The notes below the pieces were generated by a model. That model saw only the letters and a program-made list of their open reading frames with translations. It ran no database searches and was not told the DNA's origin. A program made the translations under genes and the position numbers. 64,000 bases of DNA from Hygrocybe punicea (Eukaryota; Basidiomycota; Agaricomycetes; Agaricales; Hygrophoraceae): contig OY744467.1 of the NCBI GenBank assembly GCA_963556145.1, forward strand, positions 62,001 to 126,000, given 5' to 3'. Of this stretch, positions 25,501 to 34,882 are shown piece after piece (position 1 is the stretch's first letter; each line of letters begins with the position of its first letter).

Positions 25501-25801
25501 GAATACCATTCTCATCCAGATAAATATCTAAATCTTCATCCTCATCGATACCAGCTGCGCCACCCTGCCTCTGATCCTCATCCAATGCTTCTTCCATAAT
25601 TTCATCCACAGCAGCTCCTCCAGCTTCATCCTCAACTTCTACAGTGGGAGGTACAAACTGTGTCTTCTTTACAGGTCGTGGTCTTGGCCTTGGGGGTGCA
25701 TCCTCTGTAGCAGATGGAGCCTTAGCTGTTTTTCGTCGGCCTGTTACATTTTGTCGCTGGCTTGTTGGGAGTCGAGCCTCTGCTGTCCGCTTATTCCCCA
25801 T
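22589..25801 (-). pseudogene. Accessory gene of the DD34E transposon, LTR-split
   Basis: Exon 1 (25801-25507) starts MGNKRTAEARLPTSQ and has a basic stretch then an acidic stretch. A 52-bp intron (25506-25455) leads to a conserved block (YEVPYKNAMRDLIL, FPDFLGAVAAKMM) ending LIEDEDSY at the solo LTR. The frame resumes exactly at 23559 (EAMMEDIEDYIGNCRAKK). Later parts hold GKPCYIYNDGTHYQY, a Pro/Tyr-rich linker and a C-terminal helical segment (AEKLQELAQVNWGTANRLL) resembling a SAM domain, ending at TAG 22591-22589. A run of seven C near 23095 and an indel near 22745 also break the frame. I recognise this only as an unnamed fungal family; the role may be DNA binding or transposition control. 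Confidence 0.68.
23560..25212 (+). repeat. Solo LTR, 1,653 bp, with target duplication
   Basis: Starts TGTTACATTTCC and ends GATCCGTAACA, the same terminal signature as the 566-bp Ty3 LTR (the last 14 bases are identical). It is flanked by the 5-bp duplication ATAAG (23555-23559 and 25213-25217). The interior is pyrimidine-rich without a gag or pol domain. It is therefore a solo LTR left by LTR-LTR recombination of a related, longer-LTR family. Orientation is assigned by likeness to the Ty3 LTR. Confidence 0.85.
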
Positions 25802-26081
25802 TTATAAAAACATAGAAGGAGTGCCAATGATAGGATAAAAAGACCGTTCTATAATGTGTTGTAAGAATGAAAGGGATAAGACTGAGAAAACGTGAGAAGA
25901 TATTCAGGAAGCCACAACTTTGTTCAGGCTAATGCACACATCAAACACTTGGGGGGATCTTCCTATATACTTTCAAACTTCAGGCAGGCCATTATACAGA
26001 CAGTGAAGAGCTGTATAGAAACTGAAATATCCTCAAAGGCATGGAGAGTGCTACTGTTCAGATTAACACAGAAAAAGCAAA

Positions 26082-26257
26082 TTTCTCACTCTAAAAACAA
26101 TGGGGGCACCTGCAGCTTACAAAAAGGATGAAATTGAGTATACAATGAAGCCAATACGAGCAGTATTCAAGGAGAAAGAGTGGTCCTAAGTTGACATGTC
26201 AGAAATTACCAAATATAGATGAAATCCGCGTCACGCAAACATGTCTGCAAATGGCAA
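26082..26257 (-). repeat. Right terminal inverted repeat
   Basis: Reverse complement of 21006-21181. Followed by TA (26258-26259), matching the TA at 21004-21005. Confidence 0.9.
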
Positions 26258-26356
26258 TAAGCTAATGTGGTTGTATCTAAAGAGATTCAAATTGACAATC
26301 CCACTGCAATTGAGGATAGCTTGACCAGTCAGTATATGTGATATCTGAGTGATGGA

Positions 26357-28534
26357 GTGCCAAGTATTTTAATGACATTTCCAGTAACTGCCTTATCAAA
26401 TCACCTGGACAGTTCCAAGTCATATTTGACCACCAATGACATCTTCACATTCATGGGAGTTAGATTGCACATTCATTTTAAAAAGCTCATTTATCTTTGT
26501 GGTGTCGCTCAACTTCCTAGTGCCACAATCACTCACATTCAGCATCATGGCATTCAATTAACCAAGCCACAGATATTAGCCTTTGGAGAAATTGTGGAAG
26601 AACTGGGAATTACAGATAATCATGAGGTCACAAAGCCTCCACCAGGAGGCCCTCCTATTGAGCTTTTAGATCAGGTCCCAGATGGTTTCTGTTGCAATCA
26701 CTGCCTTTCTGTGCACCCAAAAAGAAATTCTTTGATAATCACTAGTACAAGAATCACAAAGACTTGATGATACTTCCTGGTAACCGTCATCACTTGGGCA
26801 CTTTGCAAACATTTTTCAGGCCTGTGGGAGAGTACTACTTTGAAGTCAATCCTTTGCCCAGTGAACTTGCATCTGATGACATGTTTATGATATACATGCG
26901 AGATGAAGTCTCCAACTTTCCTGTGTTCCCAGCAACTGCACCTGCTCATGCCCATGAAGTCCCTCCTATGCTTCAACAAACAATGGCACACCCATCTACA
27001 AGACTACAGCCAGGATTACCATACATGGGGTCACCTCTTATCTCTCATCACCCTACCAACTTGTATCTTAAAAAAAGGACCGGGTCACCTGGGTGACATT
27101 GTTACCGACTACTTGAAAGACATTCAAGCAAAAGCTATAAATTCCACAGTTGCCATGAGATGTCTGCTCATGGAATGCCCTCGGTACGTTACCTCCACAA
27201 ATCACACTTGTTTGTAGCAAAGGATTCTAATATGTTTCAACTTGTGTTTTATCACAGAGTAACGCAGAATTGCAAGCACTGGCAACCCCACAGTGAAGAT
27301 GAGACTCTCTATCATTATGGTCAACCGCTGCATGTATTAGCTCAAGCAGTATTGTTAACTTTGGATTCTCATTCCTCCAACTATTCCTTCCTCATATCTC
27401 AGGGCACTCGTGTCATCGGCAGAAAGCTCTTGAAGTTATTGGAGGATCCAAATCAAGATGACAAAGCAGTCACCATTCTGCACAAGTTCATATATCCATT
27501 TCTGTCCATGCAGCAACAAGAAGGAGAGTACAGCAAGTCGTTGGAAGTCTTGGAGTGCTACCTAGCGATTGGGAACATGACTCCTGATGGAAATTTCCAG
27601 GATGCTCATGAGCTGGCAAAGCCATTTTCAATCTGGAAGTATATTTGCTGAGGAAGCACATTGTACCAAGGCATTCTATCAACTCCTCAATTTGGAAACA
27701 ATGCATATAAGTGAGTGATGACTTGAAGTAATCTTCTAACAGTTGAGTGATAAATAAATCAGGTCCCTTGAGTGTTTTGCATGCAGAATCTAAGTCCAGG
27801 TGTTCTCTATCCATACAACTTAGTTGTGGACTATCAGCGGTTTGCCTCATCATTGTCATATGCCAACACTCGCCCTCCAACCACTACTGTAAATGAAGAT
27901 GGGACGATCATGACATACAAGGACAAGACCATGGAGGTGGAGCGCTGGATCATTGGTCTCAGGAAGCTATTTTCTGATGTCAAGGAAGATGTTGCCAACC
28001 TTTGCGACAACAGTTGCATTACCGTCAATATTCCAGACATCATTCCAGATGACATGATGGAATGTACTTGTGGTTATGGATGGCTTAACAAAGGCAAATT
28101 TGTCAAGGACAGAGCCCTCATACAGATATTAATGAATGATTCATCCATTGATCTTTGCACCAAGGGCAAGGATGGCCTGATTTTCAAGCCGGGTTCCATG
28201 CTTCGCATCATGGAAAAGACAACCAAGATTAATGGCCATATAGTGGTTCTATGCCACACCCTTCCTGGACAGCCTTCCAGAATATCAGAGCTAATTGATT
28301 CCAAAATATGCAACTTGACTTGTCCACGGACATTCTTTCATAACCATGGTGCAGACTGGCTTGTAACTCGTCGTGTCAAATACAAAAACCAGATTTGCAG
28401 AGAGGTCTTCATCCCAAGCAAGCTACCTCCAGAACTACAACAACTAGTGGATTTCTACCTCCTCATAATTTGTCAGCTGGAAGTCAACTTGGCACGCAAA
28501 CTGTGGGGAGAAGAAGTTGCAGTGCTCTATCATC
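26357..28534 (+). pseudogene. OrsD-like / RecQ-linked fungal gene, decayed
   Basis: A run of open blocks in changing frames. Near 26680 a Cys-Cys pair followed by FFDNH and NHKDLM resembles the C2H2 motif of OrsD-type proteins. Downstream blocks include YGQPLHVLAQAVLLTLD, a long open block from about 27800 with ECTCGYGWLNKGKFV, and NHGADWLVTRRVKYKN followed by PSKLPPELQQLVDFYLL. I associate the last with the regions that accompany RecQ-type helicases in mushrooms, from memory only. Frames change near 26765, 27100-27250 and 27650-27770, partly introns and partly indels. The last block runs without a stop into a KDZ transposase segment. Confidence 0.45.
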
Positions 28535-29769
28535 AAGCACTCACTATTCTTGACACCCAGTCTGCCTTGCACAAATTGATGGTCAAGTTGAATGTAAATT
28601 TGAGGGAGGTATTTGAACAATGGCTCGAAGAAGAAAGAATTTACCTCACATCGTTGAAGGAGCTGGTGCAGGAGACAATACAACTGGAATATTTTGGTAA
28701 ACTGGTCAAAATGGCAGAGATCCAGTGAGTTCTGCATGCTGTCTTTTCTTTTTATCATGAGTTGACTTGCATCCAGCACTGCACTAGATTCCACTTGTGC
28801 TGTTTGGCTGCAAGAATCACCAATGTCTGGGCAGTGCACCTACTCACAATCTCTGGAAACACAGATTCACCACTCCCAGGAGAAGCTTGAAAAGATTACA
28901 ATGGAGGTGCAAGACTTAGAGAAAATGCTCCTCTTAGCTGGCATATGGGAGATGCACTGGGAGCCAGGTTTAGATGAGTGGAGGGCCTTGGAAAAAATGG
29001 CAGCGATGCGAACATATCAAAAGGCTCTGGATTTGCTAGAGTCTTTGGTGGTTGCCTGTCTGTTTGAACTCACGAAAATGAACATGTCTCAGACCAGTAA
29101 GTATTCGTTAATGCCAACACACAGACACAATCTCAAAGATAACCAGGATGCAAATATATCACGAAAGCCCTGCAGACTCGTTCACAGGCAATTCGAACAG
29201 CTCTCAAGAAATACAACTGTACTGCTGCAGCACTTAATCCCCCTTGACAACAACTTCGCTGGGATAATGTTGTTGAGTACGTATTTCTTTCTGAATTTGA
29301 CCTCTGCCAGGATGTTTGCTCCAAGCCATGGGCTATGCCAATGGCATGCATGGTGCTTGATATGCATTTCAAGATTGAGGGGGCAAAGACAGAGATTGAG
29401 AGGCTGAATGTTGAGATCTGGCAATTTCTAGCCTACATCCCAGATGAAGAGGCATTCATCTCCAAGAAGGTTGAAGAGCTTGGTAAGACTAATCCAATGC
29501 TTGCTCACCAGATCTTCCTCCATCATCAAGGGCAGAGCCATTTTGATCCACGTCATCTCAATAAGTTGCTGAAGCTATCCTGGCATCCACGATTCACAGG
29601 CAGCATATCTGGATGCAGGCAACTCATTACGCCGCCGAAGCCTGGGCATGCGAAGACCTCTGAACATGCAGCCAATTCTGATGATTCTGGGGAGGATGAC
29701 AGTGATGAAGAGATTGACGGTGTTTCAGAGACCTTGGAGGGTGTTCTGGCAGTTTCAGCTTGGGACTAG
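28535..29769 (+). pseudogene. KDZ transposase C-terminal part
   Basis: Three exons (about 28535-28724, 28777-29096, 29147-29769) joined by introns of 52 and 50 bp carry the C-terminal region of KDZ (Kyakuja-Dileera-Zisupton) transposases. Markers in order are FEQWLEEERIYLTSLK, MAAMRTYQKALDLLE, LFELTKMN, VVEYVFLSEFDL and KTEIERLNVEIWQFL. The catalytic core and CxC zinc motifs upstream are missing. One TGA at 29245-29247 interrupts the last exon. The C-terminus is acidic (SDDSGEDDSDEE). The open frame is shared with the OrsD-like block upstream, so the two are fused. Confidence 0.68.
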
Positions 29770-30162
29770 GGCATTTATAATCTACCACAACATCAGACAA
29801 TTTTATGCACATTTTTTCTATATTTTTTCAGAATTTTCCATGGCATCGCGAGCAAGTTATTGAGCTCATTGCTGTGCACAGCGAGCATGAAGGTTTGATC
29901 GATGGCAGAGTTGTGGTGGTAGTTGCTGAACATAGGTGACAGTCATCAGACTGACATAGGGTGCTCAGACTGCTCAAAAACTGCGAAGTCCCAGAGGGAC
30001 CTAAAGATATTTAGTGGGTGACATGGAATAGCTACTTTTTCATTCTACAGTGGTTCCGGAAAGTAATGGCATTTGATTTATTTTTTTGTCTACAATTGCC
30101 TAGTTTAGAAGTCTGCACTCTGTATTCTCTCTACCTGTAAATCACACCGGACTCAACTTGCC

Positions 30163-30760
30163 ATGGGGAATTGTCAAATTAGCTCAGACCTCAAAGAGTG
30201 TGCTCTCAGGCTATGGGAACTTGCCTGGGATGAAGCCCTTATTATGGAATCTCTTGGAGTCTCTCTTGAAGCCTCTACCGATGGAGGGCCATCTTTGCTG
30301 AATTCGGCTCTGTCACCAAGCCTCGCTCACCTCTGATGAGATGCCCACAGATTCTCATACAGGCTGTAATGACTGCCATCAAACAAGTCTATCAAAATGA
30401 AGCCGACACATACCTTGATGAGCTCATCTGGTGGCTTGCTATTCAGCACAACATAGCAATCTCTTGCAGCGCTCTTCAAGCAAATCTGGTCGATGCTGGT
30501 CTCACACAAAAGCTACTGCACAAGATCGCTCGTGAAAGAGAAGAAGTATTACATGCCGAGTTCCAAGACATCGTTCGTGAGCATTCTCAAGGACTTGGTC
30601 AGGAGTTCATTTTTGTAGATGAGATGAGCAAGAATGACCATGACATTGCACGAAGATATGGATGGGCCATGTCTGGACAATGCGCCAACTTCGTTGATGA
30701 CTTTGCATGTGGCAATAGGTACTCTCTTGTGGTGGCTTTGTCTATAGATGGCCAGGGATA
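30163..30760 (+). pseudogene. Truncated DDE_3-type transposase
   Basis: The start MGNCQISSDLKECALRLW and the following helix-turn-helix, then AVMTAIKQVYQNEADTYLDELIWWLA and GLTQKLLHKIARERE, match a common fungal transposase family. The first catalytic Asp is in FVDEMSKND. A one-base shift near 30285 changes the frame. The gene ends at about 30760, where a 21-bp minisatellite begins, so the other two catalytic residues are gone. Confidence 0.7.
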
Positions 30761-31004
30761 AAGTAAATAGCCCAAGGGATAAAATAAATATCCCAAGGGA
30801 CGAAATAAATATCCCAAGGGATGAAATAAATATCCCAAGGGATGAAATAAATATCCCAAGGGATGAAATAAATATCCCAAGGGACGGAATAAATATCCCC
30901 AGAGATAAAGTAAATAGCCCAAGGGACGAAATAAATATCCCAAGGGATGAAATAAATATCCCAAGGGACAAAATAAATATCCCAAGGGATGAAATTACAG
31001 TCCC
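30753..31004. repeat. 21-bp minisatellite, 12 units
   Basis: Twelve uninterrupted units of the form AAGGGATGAAATAAATATCCC, varying at a few positions. The unit is 7 codons, so one frame reads a repeated INIPRDE peptide and the opposite strand reads GYLFHPL; neither is likely to be a gene. Each junction forms ATCCCAAGGGAT, an interrupted palindrome. The array replaces the 3' half of a transposase. Confidence 0.95.
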
Positions 31005-31424
31005 TAGGCCTTTTAATCTATGCACACAAATATTTTCATAATTTTACCTATTTTATTTACAATGTTATAGCCATTTTTCAAAAAACATCAGCTTGAGCTG
31101 AGGCAACACCTGGTTGAGAATATATCCCAGGAAAATATATATTCTCCCTGATGGTATTATAATATGTCCCATGGGATGATATTTCAGGCCATGATCCTTT
31201 GTCAAAATCATCCCTTGGGATAACTATTCAGCCCTTGGTCTTCTTTGGAAATTTTCCCTAGGGATAAAAATATAACCCTACGCTTGCCTACAGTCAGAAT
31301 GTCCCTGGGGCAATAAATTGTCCTTGGGAGTACCATGGTTATATGAACACTTAGATGGAACACCTACAGAGTTGTGTTACATCTAGTTAGTTGGGGCTAG
31401 GTGGTTGACTGAAGTGTCCTCGGC
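31005..31424. other. Decayed flank of the minisatellite
   Basis: No gene. The words TCCCATGGGA, TCCCTTGGGA and CCCTAGGGA recur, so this looks like older, scattered relatives of the 21-bp unit. Confidence 0.5.
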
Positions 31425-31667
31425 AGCTTCGACTCCATCGAAGCAGCTGTCTGTCCATATGATAACGACTCCGGTTCTTTCTCCAAAGGCGGGGACTCTG
31501 GGGCCGAAGTCGCCAGTGCCAATAACGAGTTCAGTCTCCAACTTACCAGTGGTGCTGGTCCTACCGAATCGTCCGACGTCACTTACTGCACCCCAATGTT
31601 CTGGCTCTGGGACAGCATCATCAAGCCTGAGTTCCCAGGCGCCAACCTCCACTTTGACGCGATCTAG
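31425..31667 (+). pseudogene. C-terminal fragment of S1-like serine protease
   Basis: An 80-residue open stretch ends in TAG at 31665-31667. It contains GGDSGAEV, the catalytic-serine box of trypsin-fold proteases, then LTSGAGPTESSDVTY, CTPMFWLWDSI and FPGANLHFD, the usual end of a mushroom protease-like family. The His and Asp parts are absent and the frame is closed upstream, so this is a relic. Confidence 0.65.
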
Positions 31668-31841
31668 GTTCGTCTATTCCTCCTGTCTCATGCCCTCATA
31701 TCTATAGCTGACAACGTTACTAGGTGTCATTATTTATGAAAATTGCAATAAATTATTTATTTCGACTTTTCGCTGCCTTAATCAAACTAAAAATACGGGG
31801 TTTTCCTGGGTTTATCTGTTCCGGCAATTTGCGCCTCGACT

Positions 31842-34160
31842 TCAGAACAGTTTCATTTTTCGGAGAGCGGCGATGGAAGCATCATCTCCCCGAGCATGTT
31901 CTCCCAGAAAATCACGAGAGCGCAGTAAAAGCGCAAAACTTGCCCTTTGCTCTTCGAGGATTCCTCGGTACACAGTCGGGGAACAACCATAGGCTTTGAT
32001 GCTGTAGCGTGGATGGTCAGGACGAGGGTGATGATGAGTACCTGATTTCGGGATGACAACTTTAGACGGGGTACTGATTATAGTTTGAGTGAATCTTTTC
32101 ATAGGCGTCGTGAGTTGTGCCGCTGGGCTGTGAGCAGGTTTTTTGGATGCGATATTTTACGTAGTAGCAGGCTTCCTCTGCGAGGACGAGCTTTTGGTTT
32201 TCGTGACTGCATTTTCCGGTATTGAGGTTTGCACACCAACCTCCATTAATAGAGTGATGTAGGGACGTGAATCCGGGTGAGGTTCGGGCTTATGATTTGG
32301 ACAGCCTGAGCAGTTTGCCTTGGGGAAGAAGCCAACGTCTTTCTCGTCGATGAAGTAGTTTCCTCCGTGCTTGCGCCGCTTAAGTTGCACAAGAATACCC
32401 GACATAACCCACTCGCAGAGGTTTTGTCCCAAATATGTACGGGAATCACACAATCAAGCGTTGGTTGCCCACTGCGGCATGTAATAACCATGCTCCTCAT
32501 GAACGCTGCCCAGGCGGAGTACGTCGTCGTACCACTGTCATCCGCCATTTTCCCGAAGTGTGTGAAGCGTATTGTCGCACCCTGAAAGGCCTCCCGAAGT
32601 TTCTGAGGTTGGACATCAACGTTTGGGCCTTGGTTACGATTGTTGGGTCGGGAATCAAGGATCACCGTCGCGTGGGGTTCAGCAAACAGCACTTCTATGA
32701 AGGTGGTCAAGAGACATCCAGCGCTATAGTTGATACTATCCTGAGCAGTAAGGTGCTCATGTCGTACGGCGCGCCGGTAGGCATCCCATATGAGTGCACG
32801 CCCTGCGAGTTCACCCATCTCGCCATAATTCAGCAGCCCGGATGTGATATTCTCGTTGACAATCTCGAGGAACGCGTTCGGCTTTTGCTCGGTCCAGGAC
32901 GCAAGTTGTCTGCAAGCAGCTTCTGCTGTGATAGGCTCCGACAGATACCCCGATCGCAGGTACACAAGGTCTTTCGGAACGGAAAAGGCAGTCCGCATAT
33001 GGCTTGCAACCAAGGAGGCCTCCGTCAATTCAACATTTTCTCGCCGGACTTCGAAATCTAGCATCAAAATGCAGTCCACCACAGCCAATTTCGCCTTGGG
33101 TGACACCGCAGGAAACTGGATTTTGATATCGTGCGTGCCCCAAAAGCTTCGCCTGCGCGAGTTCCATAACCTGAAGGCAAACAGAATCTTTTTTCAATCC
33201 GGCAGCCTGTATCATTGTCCAAAACCTACATGGGAGTCAGACAGAAGGAAAAACTTTGGGAAGGAAGGTACAGTTACACTCACAACGGCCTCCCAAATCG
33301 AGCTAAGTACTCTACGCTGGTAGTCTCTGCGAGAGATATTGTTTCCGGCCTGATCAGCATATCAGGGTAGCAGTCAAAGGGCGTCTCGGGAATCGGAGCA
33401 TGAATCGTTGCTTGGCCTTCGCGGATGCGAGCCGACCTGGCGAGGTTTCGAGGCGTGGCAAATTCGGCCAAATCACTATTTGTGGAGAGGAATATGGCAA
33501 ACACAGGGAACTTCAAAAAAACATTTATGACGGAGCATAAGACATCATATAACGTCTTCTGGGTTTCGTTTTGTGGTTTGTGTGGCGTCAATGAATGAGC
33601 TTCGTCGAAATATATGACCATTTCAATTGCGTATTCGGGTTTTCCGCTATACGACGCTCGCAGCTGCCTCAAAAGTCTTCCCAATTCACCCCTGGCTCGA
33701 TTTTCCGGGGCAGCTTGCTCGACCTCATATATATTTTGATCTCTACTAGTAGATTGACGGGGGGTTATCGGTCTGCACCGATCATGAGACCTGTTTCTAT
33801 GACATGCTTCTTCACGCACCTTTGTAAACATGTCTTTCCCAGTGTCGTTGGCCACACGAGAATAAAGCAAACGTTGGTTTATGTTTCTCCAGTTCACTTC
33901 GAATACCTTCAAACAAGGATATGAAAAATCGAAGGTACATATTGGTGACCCCGTTCAGGTCAAGAACGCGAGTGAGACAGTTGCGGATGGTATCGTCAGC
34001 CGGTGGAAAGGCGAGATCTATTGGAAGATTAAGACTCGCAAGACGAAATTGAGTCAATGAACAACTCACCTCGATCATCAAGGGCGGGCCGAAGGTTGAA
34101 TGGAATAGTGAAAACTAATTTTGCTTGTTCGTTCGATTTCTGTAGAGTTCCGCTTTATTC
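31842..34160 (-). pseudogene. P-loop NTPase plus PD-(D/E)XK nuclease gene, minus copy
   Basis: This is a paralogue of the gene at 34883-37860. Reading leftward: AKLVFTIPFNLRPALDD, an intron (34069-34018) in the same place as in the paralogue, FPPADDTIRN, the Walker B box MVIYFDEAHSL, FAIFLSTNSDLAEF and LARFGRPL. The nuclease-like end has GEMGELAGR (acidic residue), TLDCVIPV (Asp) and ILVQLKRRKHG (QxK). Frames change near 33140 and near 32420, and no P-loop exon is found at the 5' end. This copy is therefore broken. The last block (DHPRYSIKAYGCSPTVY) ends at 31842. Confidence 0.62.
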
Positions 34161-34379
34161 AAGGCACAAATGTTGTTGAGCATCAGGACGTGAAGATCGC
34201 CGATATAGAGGTTATCCCACGCTCTGCCGAGCACTGCATCGCACAGATATGTTAGGCAACTCGACTTCTCCGAAGAGGGATTCCAATACCTTGTTCTAGA
34301 CCAGAATAATCTTATCATCAAGGAATGTTCAAAAGTATGTCAATGCTCACTTGTGACCTCTCTGTCTGCGGTGGGTGGC

Positions 34380-34830
34380 AGACTCCTACGAGAGACACTG
34401 GGAGCATCCGGCCAGAGAAGGTCTGTGTAGTGTTGAGCTAGGAGCTCAACGTTAGCAAGTTATGGTACGGCAAACACACCTATTCGTCGTACTTCCTTGA
34501 ACGACCCTGCTTGCCACGCGTTCCTTAGTACCCTCGCGATGGAGGGTTCCCGATGAAGCAGTTGCTCTGCTTCGTCCGTTGAGAACGTTATTAGTCTGTT
34601 GTCCGCGGCGGTGATGTTGACGAGAATTGTAGGCAAATCAGGTTCCTTATTGAATTCCCGGAATGCGCTAAATGCTTTCTCGAACTTTGCATCGAGTAGC
34701 TTGTGATCGTCATCGGTGAAACCATCGCGCTCCTGCGATACCTTTCTAAGGGCAGGAGTGGTGGAAGGTTCGGCAGAGCGCCAACAGACAAGCGTGAAAA
34801 GTCGTTGGATATCGCGTCCATGATAGTTGA
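34380..34830 (-). other. Open coding-like block, unassigned
   Basis: One minus-strand frame is open and protein-like, with GINYHGRDIQRLF, then FEKAFSAFREFNKEPDLP, ILVNITAADNRLITF and EAEQLLHREPSIARVL. It could be a lost 5' part of the minus NTPase gene or another gene. I do not recognise it. Confidence 0.35.
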
Positions 34831-34882
34831 TGCCACGTGATCTTGGGCAAGAGCCTGAGGATTTTGGAGTTTTCCTCTTTAT

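Larger units (their letters stand above)
21006..26257. mobile_element. Two-gene DD34E Tc1/mariner-type transposon
   Basis: Terminal inverted repeats of at least 176 bp (21006-21181 and 26082-26257) match without indels at roughly 94%. They begin TTGCCATTTGCAGACATG and are flanked by TA on both sides, the target duplication of Tc1/mariner elements. Inside are a DDE_3-type transposase on the plus strand and a second, unrelated gene on the minus strand, converging. A 1,653-bp solo LTR has inserted into the second gene, so the original element was about 3.6 kb. Long inverted repeats plus an accessory ORF are unusual for this superfamily. Confidence 0.88.

Noticed and set aside
30753..31004. CRISPR-like array
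   Set aside because: Units are contiguous with no spacers, and the setting is eukaryotic.
30748..31041. 97-codon plus frame and 128-158-codon minus frames
   Set aside because: They are translations of the 21-bp minisatellite.
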